Source: JAEUSE01 sp964648985 (GTDB taxonomy: Bacteria > Patescibacteriota > Doudnabacteria > UBA920). Taken from it: 35,142 nt of DNA. Made by a program: the position numbers and the translations under genes. Of the stretch, positions 22,812 through 29,333 are shown one piece after another. Under the pieces are notes generated by a model, which made no database searches, was not told the origin of the DNA, and worked only from the letters and a program-made list of their open reading frames with translations. The DNA is taken from NCBI GenBank assembly GCA_964648985.1, contig CAZYMS010000014.1:1-35142 (forward strand). The letters are read 5' to 3'. The number at the start of each line of letters is the position of its first letter. Positions within the stretch are counted from its first letter, which is position 1.

Positions 22812-23869
22812 TAGCTTTTTCTATTCTCGATAATATTGATAACATACTCCCATTCGGGCTTATGTTTTTTTGGTAAAACAGTAGAAGCTTGTAACAAGTT
22901 TCTTGACCGCGCAAAAGCCTTAGCAGCGCTCACTTGGGCATACTCAAGCGCCCCAGATGCTTTATATAAATCTGCAATATCCCCTGCATTTAGTTGCGAT
23001 ACTGGTAGACCAAATAATTTAGCAAACTTATTTCTATAAGTGCTATCTGCTATATGGAATAAGTAGTACGTAAGGCAGGTGTGCTGGCGTCCTGAAACAT
23101 CTACCAACGCACTTTTACCACTCTCTGCGCCGATTGCATCAAGTAGATCATCTTGTATTTGGTAAGCCAGGCCCAATGCTTCACCAAACTTCTCTGCAAA
23201 TGCATCGTTTTTTTTCTTACCTGAAGCCAGACGCGCACCAACCCGCAATGGACCAACAAATGTATACCGAGCAGTTTTTAAAATACTCTTTCGGTTTATA
23301 TCCGGTAACGTGGCATCCTTTTGCGTACTTAAATCTATATCCATCATCTCTCCTACGAATAGCTCATCTATGGTTTCGCGAAAGGCATCAAGGGCCATCT
23401 GCCTTCGCACATCTCGCGCTGTATACCCCGATATAAGCTCTTCAGCCCATACCAGTAATAAGTCACCGGCAAGCATCCCCTGCCCCTGGCCAACATGAGC
23501 TATATCGCCCAACCTTTTATGATGAAGTAACAGCTCAGTAGCAAATATGTGCGCTGTAGTTTCTCCGTGGCGACGCATGCCTTTATCCACTATATCGTCA
23601 TGTGCCAAAGCAAATAAATGAAATATTTCTAAACCCAACGCTACTTCGTGTATTGCCTCACTATCTTTTCCACCAAAAGTTTCATACGCAAGCTCGACCA
23701 GATACGGCCTAAACCTTTTCCCCCCTGCGAGGGCGATGGTTTTGGTTTGCTCTATAAACTTTGGCACCAAGGTGCCTTTCCCGAGTTTGTTATAGGTTTT
23801 TAAGCGGGCATTAAAAAAGGCCGCGAGCTTACGGTCAAATTGTTTTTTGTATAGAGATAGTTCTCGCAT
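22811..23869 (-). CDS. crtE: Geranylgeranyl diphosphate synthase (all-trans prenyl diphosphate synthase)
   Basis: The 352-residue enzyme extends isoprenyl diphosphates. GGKRFRPYLVELA leads to the first aspartate-rich motif HDDIVDKGMRRHG near residue 92, and YQIQDDLLD forms the second near 236. The residue five before the first Asp is Phe with no two-residue insertion, a pattern associated with archaeal-type GGPP synthases; this supports a C20 product. It is the first gene of the carotenoid operon. The leader holds two terminator-like hairpins (23884-23967). The start has only a weak GAG as a possible SD. Confidence 0.93.
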   Translation of the reverse strand: MRELSLYKKQFDRKLAAFFNARLKTYNKLGKGTLVPKFIEQTKTIALAGGKRFRPYLVELAYETFGGKDSEAIHEVALGLEIFHLFALAHDDIVDKGMRRHGETTAHIFATELLLHHKRLGDIAHVGQGQGMLAGDLLLVWAEELISGYTARDVRRQMALDAFRETIDELFVGEMMDIDLSTQKDATLPDINRKSILKTARYTFVGPLRVGARLASGKKKNDAFAEKFGEALGLAYQIQDDLLDAIGAESGKSALVDVSGRQHTCLTYYLFHIADSTYRNKFAKLFGLPVSQLNAGDIADLYKASGALEYAQVSAAKAFARSRNLLQASTVLPKKHKPEWEYVINIIENRKS

Positions 23870-23883
23870 AGGTGTGTCTCACT

Positions 23884-23967
23884 AAAAATTGCCTCAGTAG
23901 AAGGCAAGTCATGTGATCTTTTCTCAAAAGCTGAAAAACTAGAGTTCAAACAACGCGGCAACTCTAG
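23884..23967 (-). promoter_or_regulatory. Tandem terminator-like hairpins in the crtE leader
   Basis: Reading on minus, CTAGAGTT/AACTCTAG (939-967) is followed by TTTTT, and further on TTGCCT/AGGCAA (889-907) is again followed by TTTTT, about 15 nt before the crtE ATG. The loop of the first hairpin contains TTGCC, so AGGCAA of the second could pair with it instead. That gives a possible attenuator for the carotenoid operon. A ligand or factor is not identifiable. Confidence 0.45.
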
Positions 23968-24017
23968 ACCCCATACACTGTCGGGGCGACACAACCGTCT
24001 ATAAGAATATTTATACT

Positions 24018-24047
24018 ACTATAATACCACATGCGCGACCTTGATAA
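24018..24047 (-). promoter_or_regulatory. Candidate promoter of the carotenoid operon
   Basis: On minus TTATCA (24042-24047), 18 bp, TATAGT (24018-24023). Its -35 overlaps the -35 of the divergent tRNA promoter. Confidence 0.45.
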
Positions 24048-24069
24048 AACCTGGCAAACATGGTAGACT
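24041..24069 (+). promoter_or_regulatory. Promoter of the first tRNA-Arg gene
   Basis: TTGATA (24041-24046), 17 bp, TAGACT (24064-24069). Initiation is expected near 24076, about 40 nt before the mature tRNA. Confidence 0.6.
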
Positions 24070-24116
24070 AGTTTAGCTTTAGTGTTTTACCCGCATATAT
24101 TCCATGCCCATGGCAT

Positions 24117-24193
24117 GGTCTCGTAGCTCAGCTGGATAGAGCGTCAGCTTGCGGAGCTGAAGGTCGCAGGTTCAACTCCTGCCGAGATCACCA
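24117..24193 (+). tRNA. tRNA-Arg, anticodon GCG
   Basis: A 77-nt cloverleaf closes fully: acceptor GGTCTCG/CGAGATC, D-stem GCTC/GAGC, anticodon stem TCAGC/GCTGA, T-stem GCAGG/CCTGC with TTCAACT, discriminator A, and encoded CCA. The anticodon loop TTGCGGA gives GCG, reading CGC and CGU. A20 in the D-loop, a major arginine identity base, is present. Most bacteria instead use an ACG anticodon that is edited to inosine. Confidence 0.95.
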
Positions 24194-24211
24194 TATGCAT
24201 GCAATATACGC

Positions 24212-24236
24212 AAAACTCCCTGTAAGAGGGAGTTTT
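24212..24236 (+). terminator. Terminator of the first tRNA-Arg gene
   Basis: A 9-bp stem AAAACTCCC/GGGAGTTTT with loop TGTAAGA, then AGTTATT. Confidence 0.8.
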
Positions 24237-24241
24237 AGTTA

Positions 24242-24270
24242 TTGAGGCTTTGCATAAATATCGTTACAAT
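24242..24270 (+). promoter_or_regulatory. Promoter of the second tRNA-Arg gene
   Basis: TTGAGG (24242-24247), 17 bp, TACAAT (24265-24270). The tRNA begins 9 nt after the -10, so transcription starts within about two nt of the mature 5' end and little 5' trimming is needed. Confidence 0.6.
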
Positions 24271-24278
24271 ATACACAT

Positions 24279-24353
24279 GACCCCGTAGCTCAATGGATAG
24301 AGCCGCGGACTTCTAAGCCGTTGATGTTGGTTCGATTCCAACCGGGGTCACCA
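24279..24353 (+). tRNA. tRNA-Arg, anticodon TCT
   Basis: A 75-nt cloverleaf: acceptor GACCCCG/CGGGGTC, D-stem GCTC/GAGC, T-stem GTTGG/CCAAC with TTCGATT, discriminator A and encoded CCA. The loop CTTCTAA gives anticodon TCT, reading AGA and AGG. The anticodon stem GCGGA/GCCGT has an A-G mismatch next to the loop. Two arginine tRNAs thus lie side by side with separate promoters. Confidence 0.93.
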
Positions 24354-24368
24354 TCTCATTACTATTAG

Positions 24369-24409
24369 AAAGCTTGCACAGCGAACGAACATAGCTGTGT
24401 AAGCTTTTT
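24369..24409 (+). terminator. Terminator of the second tRNA-Arg gene
   Basis: A 14-bp stem (AAAGCTTGCACAGC with GCTGTGTAAGCTTT, one G-U pair) has an 11-nt loop and a trailing T-run. Confidence 0.88.
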
Positions 24410-24430
24410 ATTATATTCCGTACGCATGTG

Positions 24431-24464
24431 TGTCCAAAAATACACGGCCGTGTATTTTTGGACA
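24431..24464. repeat. 34-bp perfect palindrome, TGTCCA/TGGACA family, copy 1
   Basis: A 34-bp palindrome without a single mismatch: TGTCCA at the left end, TGGACA at the right, core CGGCCG. It lies between the tRNA terminator and the MEMO-family gene, where it might act as the latter's terminator on minus (a T-run is inside the right arm). Its ends, centre and exact length match copies at 31178 and 31798 while the inner arms differ. Confidence 0.85.
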
Positions 24465-24504
24465 TTGAGGGTTTTATTGATTTATGAATAGGTTGACGAT
24501 CGGC

Positions 24505-26295
24505 CTACTGGATACTGGCAGAGCAGCCGTCTACATTCTTTAATCCGGCTAAAATCTGCTTGCAAGTCCTTAGCCTCTCAGAAATATCGGGGCGAGTTAA
24601 TTCGTTGTTTTTTATGTAGTACGGGAAGAGGTAAATAGTGGCAAAACGACCCCTCTCCCCCCCAGATGCACTCGGGGACTCTCCCCAAGTCTGGGGAGAG
24701 AAATCACCGAATACTATGCCTGTACTAAACCCTGACTGGCCGGGTGCAGCAAGGTGTATGATGGGTTTGTTTTTGTATAGTTCAACTTTGGATAGAAAAT
24801 CTTCTACAAATACCGCATCTGCGCCAGCGTCTATGGATATTTTGGCTTGTGCCAGATTTTTTGTTTGCACTATCAAGTACTTATAGTTTTCTTTAGCATT
24901 AGATAGTAACCCCTCAAGGTCATCACCCGGACCTGCATACATGAACCCCACATTACCGGTTTGTATGTCGCTTCCAACAATGACTCTTTCTGCACACTTG
25001 CCGGCTCTAAAGATTTGCAGGGAGTATCTTGCCAAAGTTGGAATACCATTCAAAGCACAGTCATCGCCGCTGGTCCCCACTACTTTTAGATCACCCCCAC
25101 GGAGAAAATTATTTTCTGGGCCACCAAGAGCGTAGAGGGCCTTGTCTTCGTTAGATTTAAGAGTCTTTGCATCAAAATTTCCGAAATGCAAGAAGGTGGC
25201 TGTACCCTCCTGTCCTCCCCCGCTTGGGAGGGAATTAGAGGGGGTCGTAGAAACTTTTGATGCATCACCAGGCTTCACTATGACCCCACCTAGCCTCCCC
25301 TCCTGAAGGGAGGAAGAAGAGGACTCACCCCCTTGAGAAGGAGACCCGAATGAAGCAGTAAACTTTGCAAAGATATAACTAGTAACGTCATCGGAAAGCA
25401 AGTTACCCCCATACAATGCCTGGTTAGTATTTTTATATTCCATGTACAAAGCTCCCCTGCTTTGTAAGTAGCGCATGAGTACTTCTAAACTTTGTGGACT
25501 GTCTACTTCCAAATTACGAATTCGGTTAAAGTCTGTGGAGAGCAACGCGGACACAGACTGGCTATCGTGAAAACCAGCTGCAAACCTGTCAAGGTGATGG
25601 GAAAAATCTACACTTGCAAGTACTAATGCATCTTTGGGAAGTATTTTATTTAACTCTGCAGCAAGTTGTACTGTACGGGCAGGACTAGTACTACGACGGA
25701 TTATAATAGGAACTAACTTAGTATTTGGAAACACCCTTTTTGTAAAACCAACAAGTGCTGCTATGGAATGCTCGCGTTCAAAAGCGAATTCCTCATGAGC
25801 AGCAACACCATCCGCGACCAAGCTACTTATTAGCGGTAGATCCGACTCGAGCTGCCCAAAGGGAGTGGCATACGAAGCAATAGAAGTTTGTATGTCTGCA
25901 TTGCCCGCATTAAAATGGTTCGGACCCACTATTACCACTACGGACGGACTCTGATTACGTAATTGCAAAAACAATTTACTTATATCCTCTTCCATGTAAA
26001 AGTGGTGCGATACTATACCGCCATAGACTTTTTCAGTCTCGATAGGGACTTCATCAACTTTATTCAAAGTTGGATACAGGTCCGGTTGCATGACAGTGGC
26101 GGCATGAGTAATGCCGCCTGAGGTGAGTAATGAGACGTGAGACTTGAGCCCAGCATTATTCGCCTCTCCCAGCCCCTCCTTAGATAGGCGCGGGGCAAGG
26201 AGCCACACAAAAAGCACGCCTGCAATTACAAGCGCGCCTAAACTCAAGTATTTTTTGTTTGCATGTTTAAATGTTTTCATACTCTCGGTTTTCAT
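24505..26295 (-). CDS. Membrane-anchored MEMO-family (AmmeMemoRadiSam protein B-like) protein
   Basis: The 596-residue protein has an N-terminal transmembrane anchor (YLSLGALVIAGVLFVWLL). It then has a MEMO domain at about residues 75-315: VSHHFY, VVIVGPNHFNAG, EREHSIAALVGF, and LVLASVDFSHH with the conserved His, Glu and Asp positions. MEMO proteins resemble extradiol dioxygenases; the bacterial role is unsettled. A second C-terminal domain (from FLHFGNFDAKTL) with GDDLEGLLSNA and PIIHLAAPG faintly recalls CapA-like phosphoesterases but lacks clear metal motifs. Three low-complexity segments come from palindromic DNA insertions: residues ~36-45, ~315-370, and near 540-560. The start at 26295 or 26280 cannot be decided. 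Confidence 0.75.
   Translation of the reverse strand: MKTESMKTFKHANKKYLSLGALVIAGVLFVWLLAPRLSKEGLGEANNAGLKSHVSLLTSGGITHAATVMQPDLYPTLNKVDEVPIETEKVYGGIVSHHFYMEEDISKLFLQLRNQSPSVVVIVGPNHFNAGNADIQTSIASYATPFGQLESDLPLISSLVADGVAAHEEFAFEREHSIAALVGFTKRVFPNTKLVPIIIRRSTSPARTVQLAAELNKILPKDALVLASVDFSHHLDRFAAGFHDSQSVSALLSTDFNRIRNLEVDSPQSLEVLMRYLQSRGALYMEYKNTNQALYGGNLLSDDVTSYIFAKFTASFGSPSQGGESSSSSLQEGRLGGVIVKPGDASKVSTTPSNSLPSGGGQEGTATFLHFGNFDAKTLKSNEDKALYALGGPENNFLRGGDLKVVGTSGDDCALNGIPTLARYSLQIFRAGKCAERVIVGSDIQTGNVGFMYAGPGDDLEGLLSNAKENYKYLIVQTKNLAQAKISIDAGADAVFVEDFLSKVELYKNKPIIHLAAPGQSGFSTGIVFGDFSPQTWGESPSASGGERGRFATIYLFPYYIKNNELTRPDISERLRTCKQILAGLKNVDGCSASIQ
24650..24700 (-). repeat. Palindromic insertion E1 within the MEMO-family gene
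   Basis: CTCTCCCC (24679-24686) and GGGGAGAG (24693-24700) form a perfect hairpin, flanked by another C-rich half (CCCCTCTCCCCCCC on plus). Translation gives SPQTWGESPSASGGERG inside the C-terminal domain without breaking the frame. Confidence 0.65.
25207..25346 (-). repeat. Palindromic insertion E2 within the MEMO-family gene
   Basis: Two C/G-rich halves face each other: CCTCCCCCGCTTGGGAGG (from 25214) and CCTCCCCTCCTGAAGGGAGG (from 25294). Each is itself a hairpin, linked by AGGGGGTCG and TGACCCCACC. A third CACCCCCTTGAGAAGGAG piece follows. The encoded segment is SPSQGGESSSSSLQEGRLGG and TTPSNSLPSGGGQEG. It sits between the MEMO domain and the C-terminal domain, so it behaves as a linker. 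Confidence 0.65.
26161..26190 (-). repeat. Half-palindromic insertion E3 near the N-terminus of the MEMO-family gene
   Basis: The sequence CGCCTCTCCCAGCCCCTCC with downstream TAGATAGGCG resembles one arm of the E2 type and encodes LSKEGLGEA right after the membrane anchor. Confidence 0.45.
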
Positions 26296-26312
26296 CCTGC
26301 ACTCAGCAATCC

Positions 26313-26341
26313 CGCCTCATCGGCGGGTCGCCGATGAGGCG
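26313..26341. repeat. Intergenic perfect hairpin, 12-bp arms
   Basis: CGCCTCATCGGC and GCCGATGAGGCG flank GGGTC. It lies in the short gap between two minus-strand genes. It has no U-tract, so a REP-like or mRNA-stabilising element is more likely than a terminator. Confidence 0.6.
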
Positions 26342-26352
26342 ACTACACTCTA

Positions 26353-28062
26353 CTACTGTAACAATGCCCCGCCCCACTCAGCATAGATAAAGCCTTTACG
26401 TATAGGTGTTGGAGGTAACTTTTGCTTCGGGATAGATATTTTTTCGTCCAAAGCTTTGGCGGTCATCATAACGCGGATAGTTGATGTTGGTTGTTGACCG
26501 GTAATGGCGACTGGCGCAAGAGCCGCAAAATCCAAAGGATCCATAAAACTTACAAGCGCATATGGTTTGCCGGTATTTTGCAATCGAGCGACCCAGTATT
26601 CTTTGAAGTCCACTATTTCTTTGCCTACAAGGCCGAGCTTTGGTAATGTTGCATCGAAGAATGTAGACAAATCTTTTGTAGCAACCACAAAACCTTCGGT
26701 AGGGTTTGGGTACTGCATACCAATACCTTCCCAGAACAAATAGTCGTAAATCTGTCCGGTTTTTCTATCCGTAATTTTACCAGTTGGGTGCGCAGTTACT
26801 TCCCAGCCGTTTCCGTACTCTGGAATAGTTTTGGTAAGCCCTCCATTTGGCGCCACTTCTATTTTTAAGTTCGTGTCTTTGGTTGGATAGAGATAGATAA
26901 CTGGCTTACACATTTCTGCAGCAACCGCAACACGAGCATTTCTAAACTGTACCCAGCGCCCGAGTGCATCCTTCCAATATAAAAGTGGGTGCAACGCGAG
27001 AAATTGCGCATAGGTGTACTTGCTCTTGCCTTGTGGCTGGAAGGAATCCGGAGCAGAACCTGGATCACTATAATATGCAACCGTATTCTCGTCCTTATAT
27101 ATATCCTTCAGCACAGGGTCATTTGGATCTTTAAGGCCATATATAACTTCTCCGTTCGCAGCGGTACCTACTGTTACCAACCGAGTGCTTGGTTGTAACT
27201 TCTGCTCGTCTATGAATTCAAGCCACTCGCACAGGGCAGCGCACGTTGGGTGTATGAAATTATAGTTATCTTTATTTGCTGTACCGTCTGCAAAAGAAAT
27301 TTGTGGAATACCAGTATCTTTGGGCACAAAAGGAACTTCCAAACTATAGGTTACGGCAAGGCCATTTGGTAATGCAGCCACAAAACAGCCACCCTCGTCG
27401 GTTAAACTTACATCACCAAACTGGGCAATGGTTGTAATCTTCTTAACTTTCTTGACTCCACTATAGAGAAACGCATTCGAAGTGGTCTTCTTAAGAAGCT
27501 GAGAAGTACCAGGTAAAGAAATATATTCCGGAGCGTCATCTATACCTTTTATTTTGACACCTTCTTCATACAAATACGTATTTTTTCCTGCTACTTTTAC
27601 AAAGTACTGGAAATAAGTACCAATGCTCTCCTCTTGTTGAATGTATATAGTTTGGCCCTTGTACTGCCCGTCGGTAATGATACCTGCGCTATATTGTTTA
27701 GTAGACGAAATATCACAGGTTGTATTATCCCCTATGCCACAATCCACCTTCGCCACCGGTTTCCAAGGACTGGTCCAAGTTACGTTAATCCATGTACCTG
27801 TGGCGTAATCGGGTGCTGGTGTTGGTTGGGTTACGGGAGGAGTAATGGTGTCTGCTAGAGTAGGTGCTGGCGGCTGAGCTATACCCACACCTGGCAGGTC
27901 AGTGGATTTGTTCTTCAGCTGCATGGCCATATACGCGGCAACGCCGAGCAGCACTACTACTACCGGGATAAGTATGTAGAGAGCAGTGCGATGCCAGCCT
28001 CGCACTGGTTTTACTTCCTGCACGGGCTCCGCAGAAGGAGGCGTTTGGTTTTCTTTGTCCAT
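26353..28062 (-). CDS. Large membrane-anchored surface protein, unknown function
   Basis: The 569-residue protein has a short cytoplasmic Pro/Glu/Gln-rich N-terminus, one transmembrane helix (ALYILIPVVVVLLGVAAYMA, residues ~27-46), a Pro/Thr-rich linker (PPAPTLADTITPPVTQPTPAP), and a large outer part. The C-terminal third contains CKPVIYLYPTKDTNLKIEV followed by GWEVTAHPTGKI and YDYLFWEG; I have an impression that this segment recurs in unassigned proteins of candidate phyla, but I cannot name a domain. Few cysteines are present (about seven), some possibly paired. TAAAAT lies 7 nt before the ATG with no SD. It may be co-transcribed with the MEMO gene 57 nt downstream. Confidence 0.7.
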   Translation of the reverse strand: MDKENQTPPSAEPVQEVKPVRGWHRTALYILIPVVVVLLGVAAYMAMQLKNKSTDLPGVGIAQPPAPTLADTITPPVTQPTPAPDYATGTWINVTWTSPWKPVAKVDCGIGDNTTCDISSTKQYSAGIITDGQYKGQTIYIQQEESIGTYFQYFVKVAGKNTYLYEEGVKIKGIDDAPEYISLPGTSQLLKKTTSNAFLYSGVKKVKKITTIAQFGDVSLTDEGGCFVAALPNGLAVTYSLEVPFVPKDTGIPQISFADGTANKDNYNFIHPTCAALCEWLEFIDEQKLQPSTRLVTVGTAANGEVIYGLKDPNDPVLKDIYKDENTVAYYSDPGSAPDSFQPQGKSKYTYAQFLALHPLLYWKDALGRWVQFRNARVAVAAEMCKPVIYLYPTKDTNLKIEVAPNGGLTKTIPEYGNGWEVTAHPTGKITDRKTGQIYDYLFWEGIGMQYPNPTEGFVVATKDLSTFFDATLPKLGLVGKEIVDFKEYWVARLQNTGKPYALVSFMDPLDFAALAPVAITGQQPTSTIRVMMTAKALDEKISIPKQKLPPTPIRKGFIYAEWGGALLQ

Positions 28063-28151
28063 AATATATATTTTACTTGGCAGTTATGTTGTTTTAAGTT
28101 TATCACACAAAATCTAGCTATAAAATGCTAAACAGGGTAAAATAAGTTCAT

Positions 28152-28838
28152 ATGGAACCCATACGCGTACAAAAATACATCAGCGAACACGGTATAGCCT
28201 CACGACGTAAGGCCGAAGAGTTCATTCAAAGTGGACAGGTCAGCATAAACGGCAAGCGAGCCAAACTCGGAGATAAAGTAGACCCAGAAAATGATACAGT
28301 AAGCGTGTACGGTAAAGTCATTCACCCTACCGAAGAAAAGATTTATATTGCTCTCAATAAGCCCAAGGAATACGTGGTTAGCAAAAGCGACCCTCAACAT
28401 CGTCGTACTATATTTAAGCTGCTTCCAAAAGAATTGCAAACTAAAGTATGGAATGTGGGGAGGCTCGACTACCACACAGAAGGATTGCTTATTCTAACCA
28501 ACGACGGTGAGCTTACACAACAGCTCGCACACCCAAGTTTTGAACACCAAAAAGAATACGAGGTACTGGTAAATCTCGCACCAAACGACCAGCAGCTACA
28601 GCTGCTCCGTGAAGGCGTAGATATTGCTACAGGCACTACCTACCCTGCCAAAGTAAAAAATAAAGGGACAACTATACTCATAACCATTCACGAGGGGAAA
28701 AAGCGTCAAGTTCGCCGCATGATAGAAGCTGTAGGACTTAAAGTAAAAAACCTTAAGCGTACCCGCATCAATAAACTAAAACTCCCGGACATTGCCCCTG
28801 GGCAATTTATGCACATACAAAAATCCGATATTCTTTAA
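28152..28838 (+). CDS. Pseudouridine synthase, RsuA/RluB/E/F family
   Basis: The 228-residue enzyme has an N-terminal S4 RNA-binding domain (RVQKYISEHGIASRRKAEEFIQ cut by length: residues 4-50) and a catalytic domain with the nucleophilic Asp in VGRLDYHTEGLLILTNDGEL. It also has HPSFEHQKEYEV and the C-terminal EGKKRQVRRMIEAVG. It isomerises uridine in rRNA; the target (16S 516 or 23S 2605-type) cannot be read from the sequence, although length and KRQVRRM favour RluB-like. TAAAAT is 8 nt before the ATG and no SD is present. Confidence 0.93.
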   Translation: MEPIRVQKYISEHGIASRRKAEEFIQSGQVSINGKRAKLGDKVDPENDTVSVYGKVIHPTEEKIYIALNKPKEYVVSKSDPQHRRTIFKLLPKELQTKVWNVGRLDYHTEGLLILTNDGELTQQLAHPSFEHQKEYEVLVNLAPNDQQLQLLREGVDIATGTTYPAKVKNKGTTILITIHEGKKRQVRRMIEAVGLKVKNLKRTRINKLKLPDIAPGQFMHIQKSDIL

Positions 28839-28876
28839 TTAGAATAATTTGATAATTTGCACATAAACCTCACAGT

Positions 28877-29215
28877 ATGCAATTTCAAAAAGAAATAAAA
28901 ACACCATATCTTCTCGGCGGCATAGGATTGTGCTTAGTTGTAGCAGTAGTACTCGCCTACATATTTGCGCCCCACTTACTTAAGACTCAGGTTATAGAAG
29001 ATGAACCCATTACTATAGGCGCAAGTACAAACAACCCGGACGCACAAGGGATGGACACACACAAACCACCACACGGTCTTGTTCGTCCCACTGTGCCAAA
29101 AAAGACTGCTTGCGCTGAAGTTATTACCCCTGCTAAAAACCCCGACACTCAGGAGATCCGTGACTTCCCCACCCCATGCGACGTGCCAGAGGGCTGGCAA
29201 ATAATTGCCAGATAA
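28877..29215 (+). CDS. Small single-pass membrane protein, unknown function
   Basis: The 112-residue protein has one N-terminal transmembrane helix (LLGGIGLCLVVAVVLAYIFA) followed by an outer tail. The tail includes CAEVITPAKNPDTQEIRDF then PTPCDVPEGW, with two cysteines that could form a disulfide. I recognise no named family. It lies 38 nt after the pseudouridine synthase gene and may share its transcript. Confidence 0.65.
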   Translation: MQFQKEIKTPYLLGGIGLCLVVAVVLAYIFAPHLLKTQVIEDEPITIGASTNNPDAQGMDTHKPPHGLVRPTVPKKTACAEVITPAKNPDTQEIRDFPTPCDVPEGWQIIAR

Positions 29216-29262
29216 GATACTAACGACTCGACTATTTATTACTCCTTTGATATACTCATTTT

Positions 29263-29286
29263 AGTTATGCATACTTATGCATAACT
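29263..29286 (+). terminator. Palindrome between the small membrane protein and the ABC exporter
   Basis: AGTTATGCATA and TATGCATAACT pair perfectly around CT, followed by ATCTTTTTC. It could terminate the upstream transcript or be an operator for the exporter gene 48 nt downstream. Confidence 0.5.
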
Positions 29287-29333
29287 ATCTTTTTCTTAGA
29301 TAATTTTTTAATTAGTCATACGACTTCAGTAAT

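Noticed and set aside
23800..23994. 64-codon frame in the crtE leader as a leader peptide
   Set aside because: It runs far into crtE in another frame, has no SD, and starts at GTG inside a small hairpin; no run of regulatory codons is seen.
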